Below, one piece after another: positions 1 through 10,845 of a stretch of 64,000 nucleotides of DNA. Origin of the DNA: Strix aluco. Lineage: Eukaryota > Chordata > Aves > Strigiformes > Strigidae. The notes under the pieces are model-generated. The model ran no database searches, was not told the origin of the DNA, and saw only the letters and a list, made by a program, of their open reading frames with translations. How positions within the stretch are numbered: the stretch's first letter is position 1; every line of letters starts with the position of its first letter. The DNA lies in assembly GCF_031877795.1 (NCBI RefSeq), contig NC_133970.1, positions 48,056,828 to 48,120,827 on the forward strand. The letters are read 5' to 3'. Made by a program: the position numbers and the translations under genes.

Positions 1-726
1 GTTACAGTTACTAGTTAAAAAAGAGTAGGCTAATTTCAGTACCCATAATTAGGGGATATAACTAAATACTACATGAATAAACAGTAAGAAAAATACGGAA
101 TAGCAGACTTACTTAATGGGGTGCTAACATTCAGATCCGCAATTGCTGGGGAACCCTGGATGCAGCGAGAATTTAGAGTGCCCTTCCTCGCAAACCGGAA
201 ATCCTACGCGATGCGTCCATCCGTAGGTGAGGCATCCAACATCGCTGCAAGCAGGTCCAGCCTCATATATCTAAATCAGCAGGCCAAAATAACTGGCAAT
301 TTTCTTTGAGCGGAAACATCTGATTTCATCCTCCTGTTGGGTTCCACCCAGAGCCTGGCCACCACTCAAGGGGGAAAACCAAGGGAGTTTCTAATAAGGT
401 TAAACACTTGAGGTCTTAATTCTCAATATTGCTAAACAAAGGAAGTCAAATACACACATTCTTACAGCATTTCATCCTTATTAATAACTACATTTTGTCT
501 AAGCTACATCTTTCACTAGTGACTAATAGGCGTATATATTTCATTTAGGAGTTGCAATTACTGTTAACATTTTCTCTTAAAAGAGTTGGTAACTGCAGTG
601 TGATTAAGGACCGAGACAGTGTATTTGGTCCTATTGCAGCAGCAAGCATTACCCATCCATTCTGCTTAAATGATCAGCCGAAGAGATGGCGAACTGTCGG
701 CACAGGGGCACCCACAGCACCCACAG

Positions 727-1110
727 TCAGCTCCTGAGTGTCCACCAAAAGCTGCCTCTCACGCCTCGGGTGTGGTCACACACACCTTGCCGGTAACCAC
801 CGGGGACCGTGACCTGTGGAGACACAACATAACCTCTTCCCCAGGTTATTAAAGGATCTGCTCCTGCCCAGTTACCACTCTCCAGGTTTCTTGCTGACAC
901 TTGAGCCTTGCCCTGGACTTCTTGTTGATCTGGTATCTGCGACAAGAAGTGACGCAATATTGGTGGCACCTGTGAGACAGGGGAAATGTTTAAAAAGTTC
1001 ATGACATATAATGCCTTATTTAGCCTTTCATGAGGTGTAGATTGATCCCCTCCATCTGCCCCTTTTTGTTGTTGTGATAGACGCTTTAGCGTGCCATGCG
1101 TACGCTCCAC
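727..1110 (-). pseudogene. ERV integrase C-terminal fragment (element 1)
   Basis: The minus-strand frame begins at the region of the third catalytic acidic residue (the VERTHG context) and continues through the C-terminal part of a betaretroviral integrase, ending near a TWGRGYV stretch typical of the DNA-binding domain. The catalytic core and HHCC domain are missing because of the deletion at about 1163. In the intact family, integrase joins the viral cDNA to host DNA; this fragment cannot. Its value is that it preserves a segment absent from the sister element at 6102-12357. Confidence 0.75.
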
Positions 1111-1173
1111 AATGGCCTGTCCGGTCGGTGAGTGGGGAATGCCGGGCAGATGCTTGACTCCCCACTTTCATGA

Positions 1174-2340
1174 TCAGTTTGGCAAACATTTCTGGACGAG
1201 TAGTGACCGTCTTGTGCATTTGGTGTGACAAAAAAAAATCCATTCAATAATAACAAGAGGGTCACAAGGTGTTTCATCCCATTGAAACAGCAGAGCATAG
1301 GGCTGCCCTGGAGGGTTAAATAATATCAGTTGATAGGGATGGTCGGGCACACATCGCGATGCTTGTCTTTCTGAGATGGCGTTAGCCACACGGTGGAGAT
1401 CTTGTTTCACTTTCTCTGAAAGTACTCTGGGTGATGTCAGTGAAGGATCTCCTTGCAAAATATCAAACAAGCTATGCAGATCATCGTTAGTTAGGCCCAA
1501 CATCAGCCGTATCCAATTTATGGCTCCCAACAGTTTCTGTCAATCATTTAAAGTCTTAACATCAGTTTTAAGTTCAACCTGTTGCGGGACAATGGTCTGT
1601 TCACAAATTCTCCACCCCAGGTACTGCCACGGTGATGACCTCTGTACCTTTTCAGGTGCTATTTGTCACCCCATTTGAGATACTGAGTCTTTGGGTAAAG
1701 CAAGAGCCTTTTCCATGATCTCCTGTGTTTCTGCTGCTATGAGGATGTCATCCATATAATGATATATAACAGCCTGGGGGACCTGCATTCTAACAGGGCT
1801 CAAAGCCTTTGCAACAAACCACTGACACATCGTGAGACTGTTTTTCATGCCTTGTGGCAAAACAACCCAGTGGTACCATCTTGCAGGTTCACTGACATTA
1901 ATACTGGGAACAGAAAAGGCAAATTTAGGTGTATCATCCGGATGCAAGGGAATGGTAAAAACCCAATCCTTTAGATCAATTATTACAAGATGCCAGTTTC
2001 GGGGAATCGTTGTTGGGGAGGGCATTCCTGGCTATAACGCACCCATATCCTCCATGGCATCATTAATGTGTCGGAGATCATGTAAAAGTCACCATTTACC
2101 ACTTTTCTTTAAAATAACAAACACCGGGGAGTTCCAAGGACTGGTGGTAGGTACGAGATGTCCTGCACTTAATTGTTCCTGAACTAAATCATTAAGGTGG
2201 CACAACTGTTCCATTGGTGAGGGCCACTGACCCACCCACACAGGTGATTCTGTTTTCCAGGTTACTCTCAGGGTGGGTTTAGGGGTGGGCTGTGCTGCAG
2301 TGGCAATTAAGACAAATTTGATCCAATTTGAGTTCCCCAT
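1174..2340 (-). pseudogene. ERV reverse transcriptase, broken (element 1)
   Basis: This is RT of a class II ERV, read from about 2340 downwards. The N-terminal part ends in LKKSGKW followed by TGA (2089-2091). The palm is open from 2025 to 1669 and contains both the IDLKD strand and the YMDD catalytic box (YHYMDDIL), then stops at a TGA (1666-1668). The connection region follows another TGA (1540-1542) and continues as GAINWIRLMLGLTNDD. All three TGA codons recur at the same places in the second element. The polymerase active site looks intact, but the gene is interrupted and RNase H is lost. Confidence 0.85.
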
Positions 2341-2462
2341 CGAGCCATACAGTCACGACCCCATGATGTAATAGGGGTTTCCAATATAAATAGAGGAATA
2401 TTTGCTACCCAGTTTTCTGGGCCCCTTACACGAATGAGATCTTTCCTTTGAAATGTTACAGC

Positions 2463-3366
2463 AATTCAAGACAACAATTAACACAGAGTTACTGCCTCCC
2501 GCTAGAGGAGATATTTCACCTATGACACTTCAAACACTGAGCCCGAACAAACAGGCAGCACCAGTGACCCAGCGGGCAGGCACTAGGGCGCTCTGTCCTA
2601 AGGAATGTTCCCTCGTCCTGCACTACCCCCCACTGGTACAGAGTCTGCCCTGCGCTTCGTTCCTCTGCGGCCGCTTCCCTCGCGGGGTAACGGAACTGCG
2701 GGTCAGAGAACTCCGCACTGCGCAGCTGCAGCTGGGCTGCGTCTCACACCCGCAGAACAGTCCCACACCCACACAAAGGGGCCCCTCACACTTATTACTC
2801 ACACAACATCAAATGACAAACACTACAAACATCAAAACACTAATTACAACAATGGCTAAATCATAAAAGTCATAAATCAAAGCCAAAAGCATAAATCATA
2901 TACCATGAGCCATTTGCCGTTTATCATTTACCACAGATGCACACCTGATTGATATTGACTAAATTATTATAAATGGTACCAGATTTTACATTTGATGGTA
3001 ACACGGCAATGCCACCCCACTCACACAACTCACACCACCCCCCGTACCCCTCTACTAGGAGTACCCAGGTCAACCTAGGGTTCCAATGTGGTCAGAGTGT
3101 CAAAACCACCCACCCACGGGCCCACCACCACTTGGGGACTTGAACCCCAACCCCAGGGACGAGCACAAAGGCTGTTTACCTCGCGTAGGACGTCTCCTCA
3201 CGACTTACAGGTCTCCCCTTTCTACAACATACCTGATCGGCCGATAGATGGTCCTTGTCTGCCCCTGCCGATATCGGGAGAGAGAGGGAGGTTCTCCGAG
3301 AAAGAAACCTCGGGGCGTGCCTAGAATGTCCCCCTCTCAGCCGGTCCTGAAGCCGGACAGAGAAGG
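2463..3366 (-). other. 5' leader of a class I ERV joined to element 1
   Basis: About 900 bases lie between the betaretroviral RT and a primer-binding site. There is no coding similarity I recognise. The stretch next to the primer site is GC-rich and purine-rich on the minus strand, as expected of a retroviral untranslated leader with a packaging region. 2860-3000 is AT-rich. The coding part of the ERV that owned this leader is gone, replaced by pol of a different retroviral class. Confidence 0.5.
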
Positions 3367-3384
3367 TCCCATCTGGGGTGCCAA
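3367..3384 (-). other. Primer-binding site, tRNA-Arg(CCU)
   Basis: The plus strand reads GTCCCATCTGGGGTGCCA, which as I recall is the 3' end (with CCA) of vertebrate tRNA-Arg(CCU); the minus strand is therefore a full 18-nt retroviral primer-binding site. It lies 2 nt from the start of an LTR at 3387. This is the cleanest copy of the primer site also seen, mutated, at 29404 and 52863. Confidence 0.8.
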
Positions 3385-3386
3385 CT

Positions 3387-3990
3387 GACTTGCAGAAAAC
3401 AGACTCTACAACTCGAATAGAGTTATACAGCAGGTGTGTTTACTCCGGCACTGGGGTGCAAGGGGATTTCTCCACAAAGCTTGCACACCCACCGCACATT
3501 TTACCAAAAACTTATCGAGTGTGGATATACATATTCATTGGATTACATAACACAAACATCCATATGCATGAGTGAGGCTGGGTTAGCTCTAGAGGCTGGG
3601 GGCAGCAGTTTATGTTCTCTTTGCACCTGCGCATTGCCTCCTGGGGGGCGTCTTCGGGGGGCTTTGGGAGGAAGGCTCGTAGTCTTTCTCACCTTGTACT
3701 TTTCCCCGGAGCATGCGCAGATTCTCTTGGCCAATTTCTTGAATAACAAGAGTGTTTTTCAGCTGGTTTGCTCATTCTATCTTATCTAAGAGAACCAATG
3801 GAACTTCTACCGTCCATATATGGCTATCTTTAATCATTACCAAGATCCATCTAGTTAGAGCACATCTGTTTCCCAAGGACAAAAACATGATATTTTGCTG
3901 AACACTGCAGTTCTTGGTAGATTTCCACAGTAAACTGGTTTGTTTTGATGAACACAGTAGTCCTTGGTAAAATTCCACAGAACAGTCTGG
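3387..3990 (-). mobile_element. 5' LTR of tRNA-Arg class I ERV (right end uncertain)
   Basis: The LTR begins (plus-strand view) with TG at 3387, next to the primer site. A stretch with CCACAAAGCTTGCACACC resembles the LTRs near 27.7 kb and 52.96 kb. A possible TATA-like AT-rich motif lies near 3523-3535 on the minus strand. I could not fix the U3 boundary; it lies between about 3.75 and 4.0 kb. Confidence 0.5.
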
Positions 3991-4129
3991 GCAAGCAGGA
4001 TTCTTAGCAATATTCAAAAATACTATAAGTAATACTATAAGTTGCTAGAAGTAAGTAAGTTGCTAAGCAGTTTTCTATAAGTAAATAAGTAAATAAGTCT
4101 CAAAACAAGTAAACATTTCTCTGTATCAA

Positions 4130-4387
4130 TAGTAGTAGAAGCATTATGTATGCCATATTATAACTGTATGATAATCACTAACCAATCAGTATCTAATAGG
4201 CATGTTATGGAAAAGTACTAACTTCCATTTTTTTTGTATAAAAGGAGCATAAAAAACTGCTGTTGGGGTGCTTGATTTGTGGAATAGTTCACTGAGCACC
4301 CAGATGTGAATAAATACAATATCTCTCCTGAGCATATTAAGATTGGTTTATTGCACACCGGGCGCGAATCCGCTTTTTGGGTAACAG
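4130..4387 (+). mobile_element. LTR fragment, family A, plus orientation
   Basis: This stretch closely matches 12895-13577 (less its insert) and 33680-33920. It contains a TATA box (TGTATAAAAGGAGCAT, near 4236), a polyadenylation signal AATAAA near 4310 and the terminal GGGTAACA at about 4380-4387. The upstream U3 part (about 4000-4130) is diverged or replaced by short GTAAATAA-type repeats. The same LTR flanks the plus-strand class I ERV at 29.3-33.9 kb. Confidence 0.75.
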
Positions 4388-4682
4388 TTAAACCTCAGAG
4401 TGTGAACACTTCTTAAAGGAAGTATGACTACTCTTTTCCATGTAAGTTTTAAAATTTCATAATCACGAAAAAGCAGTGGCAGCCAAGCATCCATTGGTGA
4501 CAATTGCATACCTGCATATTTCTATGTCACAACCTGGACTGGGAGCCCATGGATTCATAAAGGTTCTGAAATGCCCTTGGGTTTAATTAAGGCGAAACGA
4601 CACCGAACGACCACTTAAAATGTTTTACTTGCATTAAAAACAACTTAAACTTGAAAAAGCGTAATAAGCAACGTGGTCTCAT
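4388..4682. other. Unassigned spacer between LTRs
   Basis: About 295 bases with no open frame and no similarity I can see to the neighbouring elements. No primer-binding site follows the family A LTR here, so that LTR is probably a remnant and not the 5' end of a provirus. Confidence 0.4.
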
Positions 4683-5447
4683 TGTCACGTCCCGCTCAGA
4701 CAAGGGAGACAAGTGACTCAGATTCGCAAATCCCCAATGGAGCGGACAACAAGTCTCCAAGTCTAAACATTTATTAACTACCCACAATGTACTAATTGAA
4801 CACACGATAATTGTCTAAGTATATAGCAAGTTGTGGCAAGCAATACAATATGCCTTGCATTGCTTAATGGGAAAGGGAAAAGAGGGAGATAGAGGGAATA
4901 GGGAATTACAGATCACTGGTCTGGGTTTCTGCATTGATCCCGCCAGCGAGGGTTCCAGGAGGCATCCGTCTTCTTCGCTTCACTGCACTCTCCAGACCAC
5001 TCCCTTTCCTTCCCCCCCCTTGATTTATACCCACTTTCCTTGGGTCCATCCCCTAGGTCGACCCACATACGTATGTATCCCATGTACGGGGAGGGGTAAG
5101 GTGTTTCATGGGATGATGTAATTATCATGATCATGTTAGCCCTCGTTAGCATATTGAGGGGTGTTAAATTTAATATGCATTTCGTGGATAATGAAGCAAA
5201 GGTCATTCACCGGACAGATGGCCCTTGAAATTTGGCCAGGTGCCCTAGAGCAGAACTGTCCTGTCTCCTCCAGCTGCATCCTGTGTTATTGGGGCAGCCT
5301 TATCAGCTTCGACCTCCAGACTATCCACCCTCTGACTCACAGTTTTGTCTTGCGAGTGTTTGAGGCATTCCTTCGATCAGCCTCAACTTTTGCTTTCTCA
5401 GGCTGTTTTTCTTAGTTTCTCGCAGGCCTGGTTTCTCGTCTCTCACA
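4683..5447 (-). mobile_element. 3' LTR of env-bearing ERV
   Basis: The plus strand begins TGTCACGTCCCGCTC and ends CTCTCACA, so the minus strand reads TG...CA over 765 bp. On the minus strand there is a TATA-like GGTATAAATCAAGG (near 5015-5030) and an AATAAA signal (near 4767), at the expected order and spacing. The bases just outside the U3 end (5448-5459) read CACGGGGTGGGA on the minus strand, a polypurine tract. The env frame ends inside the LTR, a common arrangement. The left end is less certain than the right. Confidence 0.65.
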
Positions 5448-5960
5448 TCCCACCCCGTGACTCAAATACACCAAGTTCTTCTTTGACCATTGTGATCCCA
5501 AAAGGTATAGGGAAAAAGAAGACAGAAGGTGAGAGAGCATATAGCTAATTGCTGCAAGGCATACCATTAAAAGCAAAAATTTGCATAATATCACAATACT
5601 AATATTTACAAGCCATCTTCCCCACCCCGTGAGTCCTGAGGATCCCAGTGATGTGACCCATGACCCAGGGTTCCATCCAGCAAACCAGTCCATCGGTTGA
5701 AAAAGTTCTCTGTTCCTGTTGGCGATCTTCTTCATCATGGCACGGGTCTCCTCTATAGAGGTGGTGGCACTGTGGATGGGGATGCAGCGTTCTCCCTCAG
5801 TTAGATTCAGCTCACCGCACAGTCCATGTTCCTTCAGCAATGCTAGCCGGATTCTGCAACGCCATCTTAGATGCTTGTTGGGTCTGCAACTTTAATTCCC
5901 TAAAGGCATACCTTGTTAGTACATATCATTGCTAAGCTAAATTTTCTAAAACTATTTGAG
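5412..5960 (-). pseudogene. Env transmembrane subunit, truncated
   Basis: The minus-strand frame from 5840 encodes the distal part of a gammaretrovirus-type transmembrane envelope subunit: a disulphide-loop region (around LCGELNL), a short ectodomain with several Trp residues ([10 protein letters not shown]), one membrane-spanning stretch of about 25 hydrophobic residues ([18 protein letters not shown]) and a short tail ending at 5412. Upstream, from about 5850 to 5960, an LQ-rich coiled-coil-like stretch continues in another frame, so there is a frameshift near 5840. The surface subunit, fusion peptide and everything 5' are missing. It is a dead fragment; in intact viruses the subunit drives membrane fusion. 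Confidence 0.7.
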
Positions 5961-6101
5961 GTTACACAATCACATTAGCAGGTCTATAAGGATTTAAATG
6001 GGAATACAATTTAATATTCAGGTACAATTCATTAAAGCTTAATTTGTGGGAGCAGACCCCTCCAGCTAGTCTTTGATTACTTCATCTTGCTGTTGGTGGG
6101 T

Positions 6102-6470
6102 TGTGGCAATTGAGGCACGGACTCTCCATTGAAGTGCAGAAAGAATGACCCTTTATTATTACAATAGTACATTCTTATACTATGGTTAAAGCTCTTACTT
6201 CATAATTAGCAAATCAGCAATTAGACAGCTATCAACCTTTTCTCCTACCAGCATCAGACCCCTCTAACTCGGCTGTGCAGACCAATCACCCTCTCGTTCA
6301 CGCGCTGTTCACGCGGCGGTAACTTCTCACAGCTCAGCACTTTCCCACAGCTCAGTGTTGCAGCTGGCCGTTGTTTTTCCCTGCCACCTTGGCACAACTC
6401 GGCAGTTTCTGATCTTTCGCCCAAGGCCTGTTTCTCATCAAAGCCTTGCTGCTTCTCAGGGACTGCGCTG
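6102..6470 (-). mobile_element. 3' LTR of element 2
   Basis: It starts TGTGGCAATTGAGGCACGG and matches 11981-12357 nearly base for base until GCTGACA at about 6470. On the minus strand an ATAAT/AATAAA-like signal lies near 6153. Just beyond, on the minus strand, a short frame (6352-6537) runs from the 3' region into the LTR. Confidence 0.8.
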
Positions 6471-7385
6471 ACAGGCCAATGTCTACCACATCTCCATTTT
6501 CGTTGTTTTGCAGCTGCACCTGCAAGACTTGTTTCAAAGGTTTATCAATTAAGGTTTAGGCAAACTTCAAAAAACACAGCATACTCAAAATAGTTTCACA
6601 GAAGGCTAGAAACAATACAGCAGTTACAGTTATTAGTTGAAAAGAGTAGGCTAATTTCACTACCAATAATTAAAGGATATGACTAAATACTACAAAATAA
6701 ACAGTAAGGAAAATACAGAATAGCACACTTACTTAATGGGGTACTAACATTCAGATCCACAATTACTGGGGAACCCTGGTTGCAGCGAGGATTCGGAGTA
6801 CCTTTCCTTGCAAGTTGGAAATCCTACGCGATGCGTCCATCCGTAGGTGAGGCATCCAACATCGCTGCAAGCAGGTCCAGCCTCATATATCTAAATCAGC
6901 AGGCCAAAATAACTGGCAATTTTCTTTGAGCGGAAACATCTGATTTCATCCTCCTGTTGGGTTCCACGCAGAGCCTGGCCACCACTCAAGGGGGAAAACC
7001 AAGGGAGTTCCTAATAAGGTTAAACAATTGAGTTCTTAATTCTTAATATTGCTAAACAAAGAAAGTTGAATACACACATTCTTACAGCATTTCATCCTTA
7101 TTAATAACTACATTTTGTCTAAGCTACATCTTTCACTAGTGACTAATAGGCGTATATATTTCATTTAGGAGTTGCAATTACTGTTAACATTTTCTCTTAA
7201 AAGAGTTGGCAACTGCAGTGTGATTAAGGACCGAGATAGTGTATTTGGTCCTATTGCAGCAGCAAGCATTACCCATCCATTCTGCTTAAATGATCAGTCG
7301 AAGAGACCACAAACTGTCGGCACAGGGGCACCCACAGCACCCACAGCCGGCTCCTGAGTGTCCACCAAAAGCTGCCTCTCACGCC
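6471..7385 (-). other. 3' region of element 2, no env recognised
   Basis: About 0.9 kb separates integrase from the 3' LTR. An intact betaretroviral env would need about twice that. I see no surface or transmembrane signature; short frames only. The same sequence forms 1-760 of the window in element 1, so the shortened 3' region predates the split of the two copies. Confidence 0.6.
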
Positions 7386-7915
7386 TCAGGTGTGGTCGCA
7401 CACACCTTGCCACACAATGGCCTGTCCGGTCGGTGACTGGGGAATGCCGGTCAGATGCTTGACTCCACACTCTTGAAAGAAAGAAAAAAGAGAAACAGAA
7501 ACATAAGCAGGTCCATTGTCTGTCTTAATCTGTTGTGGCACACCCAAGGAAGGAAACGCAGCTAAAAAGTGTTTTAGGACATCGCGTGCTTTTTCACCTG
7601 CATGGCAGGACGCAGACACTGCTCCAGAAAAGGTACCAACAGACACAGGTACATATTTTAACATTCCAAATGCAGCGAAGTGAGTGACGTCAGATTGCCA
7701 TAATTCTGAGGAGGTGAGTCCCCGAGGGTTGACACCACTAGCTGTTGAAGAGAGGGAGTCCTCTGGCATTCAGGGCAAGTCACAATGATGTCTTTAGCCT
7801 GACGCCCTGATAAAGAAAACTGGTTTTGTATTGCCCTGGCGTTTTGGTGGAAAAATGCATGTGAAAGCCGTGCCTGCTCAAAGACATTAGGTACCACCTG
7901 AGCTGCCAGAGTCAA
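7386..7915 (-). pseudogene. ERV integrase HHCC and core fragment (element 2)
   Basis: The first part (7915-7658) has the zinc-binding pattern of integrase (His-Ala-Phe-Phe-His and CPEC). The core follows in another frame (7769-7386) with the first catalytic Asp in QSDVTHF and the second in KTDNGPAY. The sequence then breaks right after TGQAIV, just before the third acidic residue, because of the deletion at about 7410. A frameshift separates the zinc domain from the core near 7660-7770. Not functional. Confidence 0.85.
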
Positions 7916-8174
7916 TGCATCTGCTCATCAATTGCCTTCAACCAAAGGTCCAGGTAGTGCAGTATGCGCTCGGATATGTACAATAAAATAAGAAGTCTTG
8001 CGGTTATTTAATTACCGTAAAAGGGTGTGCATTAATGAATATAACAGTGGATTATTAACGTCCTTCAGACATGAATTCTCTATACACTGTACACGATTGG
8101 CAACATAAGCAGAATCAGTAACAATGTTAATTGGGGTGTCCCAGCATTGAAATACACGGACTACTGCTGCTAGC

Positions 8175-8582
8175 TCAACGATCTGTGGCGATCCCGGGGA
8201 TCGAGTAATGTCTGATTGGGTCTTGCCATACTATGACTGACTTTCCCGTTTTTCCAGATCCATCAGCAAACACAGTCAAGGCTTGCAACAGTACATCGCC
8301 GCACTTTGGCATGGCATATAATAACAAATTTTGCTGTAGTAATTTATGTGACGGGCTGTGTACTAAAAGCTGTCTGGGGTAGTCACAGATCTCTGTCTGG
8401 AATTCTAAAGACATTTGTATTAGCCACTGTAACATGTGCATAGTAACCGGAACAATGATACACACAGGTTCCTGACCAGCAAGTAATAGTAGGCACTGCC
8501 TACCTTTCATGATCAGTTTGGCAAACATTTCTGGACGAGTAGTGACCGTCTTGTGCATTTGGTGTGACAAAAAAAAATACAT
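8175..8582 (-). pseudogene. ERV RNase H region (element 2)
   Basis: This minus-strand frame lies between RT and integrase, where RNase H belongs in pol. It contains TVFADGSGKTGKSVIVW, the first RNase H strand with its catalytic Asp in the DGSG context, followed by an early stop. About 7920-8170 probably holds the remainder in broken frames. Element 1 lacks this whole segment. Confidence 0.7.
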
Positions 8583-8654
8583 TCAATAATAACAAGAGGG
8601 TCACTAAGTGTTTCATCCCACTGAAACAGCAGAGCATAGGGCTGCCCTGAAGGA

Positions 8655-9675
8655 TTAAATAATATCAGTTGATAGGGATGGCCGGGCACACATCACTTGT
8701 CTTTCTGAGATGGCGTTAGCCACACGGTGGAGATCTTGTTTCACTTTCTCTGAAAGTACTCTGGGTGATGTCAGTGAAGGATCTCCTCGCAAAATATCAC
8801 ACAAGCTATGCAGATCATCGTTAGTTAGGCCCAACAACGGCCGTATCCAATTTATGGCTCCCAACAGTTTCTGTCAATCATTTAAAGTCTTAACATCAGT
8901 TTTAAGTTCAACCTGTTGCGGGACAATGGTCTGTTCACAAATTCTCCACCCCAGGTACTGCCACGGTGATGACCTCTGTACCTTTTCAGGTGCTATTTGT
9001 CACCCCATTTGAGATACTGAGTCTTTGGGTAAAGCAAGAGCCTTTTCCATGATCTCCTGTGTTTCTGCTGCTATGAGGATGTCATCCATATAATGATATA
9101 TAACAGCCTGGGGGACCTGCATTCTAAGAGGGCTCAAAGCCTTTGCAACAAACCACTGACACATCGTGGGGCTGTTTTTCATGCCTTGTGGCAAAACAAC
9201 CCAGTGGTACCGTCTTGCAGGTTCACTGACATTAATACTGGGAACAGAAAAGGCAAATTTAGGTGCATCATGCGGATGCAAGGGAATGGTAAAAAACCCA
9301 ATCCTTTAGATCAATTATTACAAGATGCCAGTTTCGGGGAATCGTTGTTGGGGAGGGCATTCCTGGCTGTAACGCACCCATATCCTCCATGGCATCATTA
9401 ATGTGTCGGAGATCATGTAAAAGTCACCATTTACCACTTTTCTTTAAAATAACAAACACCAGGGAGTTCCAAGGACTGGTGGTAGGTACGAGATGTCCTG
9501 CACTTAATTGTTCCTGAACTAAATCATTAAGGTGGCACAACTGTTCCATTGGTGAGGGCCACTGACCCACCCACACAGGTGATTCTGTTTTCCAGGTTAG
9601 TCTCAGGGTGGGTTTAGGGGTGGGCTGTGCTGCAGTGGCAATTAAGACAAATTTGATCCAATTTGAGTTCCCCAT
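8655..9675 (-). pseudogene. ERV reverse transcriptase, broken (element 2)
   Basis: The fingers region (9675-9427) ends in KKSGKW and a TGA (9424-9426). The palm contains the YMDD box (YHYMDDILIA) in the frame 9281-9003 and ends at a TGA (9000-9002); the connection restarts after a TGA (8874-8876) as GAINWIRPLLGL. Next to the first catalytic Asp region an A-run is one base longer than in element 1 (A6 near 9293 against A5 near 1956), which shifts the frame. The three TGA codons are shared with element 1, so they predate the divergence of the copies. Confidence 0.88.
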
Positions 9676-10347
9676 CGAGCCATACAGTCACGACCCCATG
9701 ATGTAATAGGGGTTTCCAATATAAATGGAGGAATATTTGCTACCCAGTTTTCTGGGCCCCTTACATGGATGAGATCTTTGCTTTGAAACGTTACAGCATG
9801 ACCACCAACCCCAAAAAGTGCACAAGTTACCTGAGGTAATGGCCAATGCTGTGGCCATCTGCTCACAGATATTATGGTCACATCCGCACCAGTATGTAAA
9901 ATGCCTGTCAGTTCAACAGATTCTTCTGCTTTGGTGAGGGTATATTTTACCAGAGGTCGACCTTGTGTCACTGATTGGGCCCAAAATATTTGAGGAGTAC
10001 CTGTTGATCCAAATCCTGAGTCACCTTGGCTTCTCAGCATACTATTAGAGGGAGCTGCAGTAAAATAAACAAGCTGAGCAATTTTTGACCCTTTTGTTAC
10101 TGAACACGGGGGTACAGGGGTCCAGGCCATAATTCTGATTTCCCCTTCATAATTGGCATCTATGACCCCTGGTAAAACGAACAACCCCTGTAAGGTTGTA
10201 GATGATCTTCCCAGTAATAATGCACTTTTTCCATTTCTCAACGGCCCATATACTCCTGTTGGTATCAAGGAAACCGTGGTATCTAATGATGTTACTGACT
10301 TGGAGGCTGCCAGGTCCACGCCGGCACTGCCTCGAGTGGCTGCACAT
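9642..10347 (-). pseudogene. dUTPase-protease (pro) with mutated active site
   Basis: One long frame joins a dUTPase domain (about residues 30-90 of the 10319 frame: GRSS motif, PGVID with a downstream Tyr, and a GSKIAQLV strand, all trimeric dUTPase signatures) to an aspartic protease. In betaretroviruses this fusion comes from a ribosomal frameshift between gag and pro. dUTPase would keep uracil out of viral cDNA and the protease would cleave Gag-Pol. Here the protease catalytic triplet reads HTGA where the family has DTGA, so the catalytic Asp is lost. The frame is otherwise open to 9642 and overlaps the start of the RT frame. Confidence 0.85.
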
Positions 10348-10845
10348 AATTCTGATGCATTTGGGGATTTACCGGAATGATTTGTGTCTTGGCGCGATTC
10401 CGGCCTATGCTCCTTGATTGGTTTCCCGAAATCAGCCTCCCCTCTTTATCAAATTTGGACCGACACTGATTTGCAAAATGTTTACCCTTCTTACACCGCG
10501 GGCAGACATTAGAAGCTTTGATCTGCTTTTGCTGATTGGACATTGTTTTTTGAGATGGCCTGTTTGTCCACACCCAAAACAGACCTGTTGTCTCATATTA
10601 AGAGAAGCAAAAGCAGCAGCTGTTGCCTCATATTTGTGATCAACAGTGCCAATTCTATTACATGTTTCTATCATTTGAATAAGATTCGGATTGTGCAATG
10701 GCAACAACACTTTCTGACAGTCAGTATTGGCATTAGTAACTGCTAGTTTAAATAACAACATTTGACGAGCGTCCTCATTAGGGATCTGTTTGTTCAAACT
10801 TTCTCCCAGTCTATCAATAAACTGCATATATGGCTCCTTTGCACC
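10292..10845 (-). pseudogene. Gag capsid C-terminus and nucleocapsid
   Basis: From 10845 down the frame carries the major homology region (FIDRLGESLN) and the capsid C-terminal domain, then a first zinc knuckle CFGCGQTGHLKKQC (CCHC pattern intact). A second knuckle, CPRCKKGKHFANQC, is in a different frame (10573-10292), so a frameshift lies between about 10430 and 10570. Intact nucleocapsids bind and package the genomic RNA. A single TAA (10846-10848) separates this piece from the upstream capsid in the same frame. Confidence 0.85.

Larger units (their letters stand above)
1..2462 (-). mobile_element. Betaretrovirus-like (class II) ERV, element 1, 3' part
   Basis: This is the 3' half of a minus-strand ERV that runs off the left edge of the window. 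It is very similar to 6625-9795 of the provirus at 6102-12357. It holds a post-pol region (1-700), the integrase C-terminal part (727-1110) and RT (1174-2340). Compared with its sister it keeps about 315 bp of integrase (788-1103) but lacks about 1.03 kb of RNase H and integrase core at about 1163. At about 2462 the similarity stops abruptly and the leader of a different ERV begins. Confidence 0.85.

Noticed and set aside
552-737. Plus-strand frame MQLLLTFSLKRVG, repeated at 7172-7357
   Set aside because: Antisense shadow in two copies of the same ERV; the element reads on the minus strand.
1540-2091. Idea of stop-codon reassignment because all shared stops are TGA
   Set aside because: The host gene and other ERV frames use the standard code, and the elements also have frameshifts and TAA stops. 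Shared ancestry explains the pattern.
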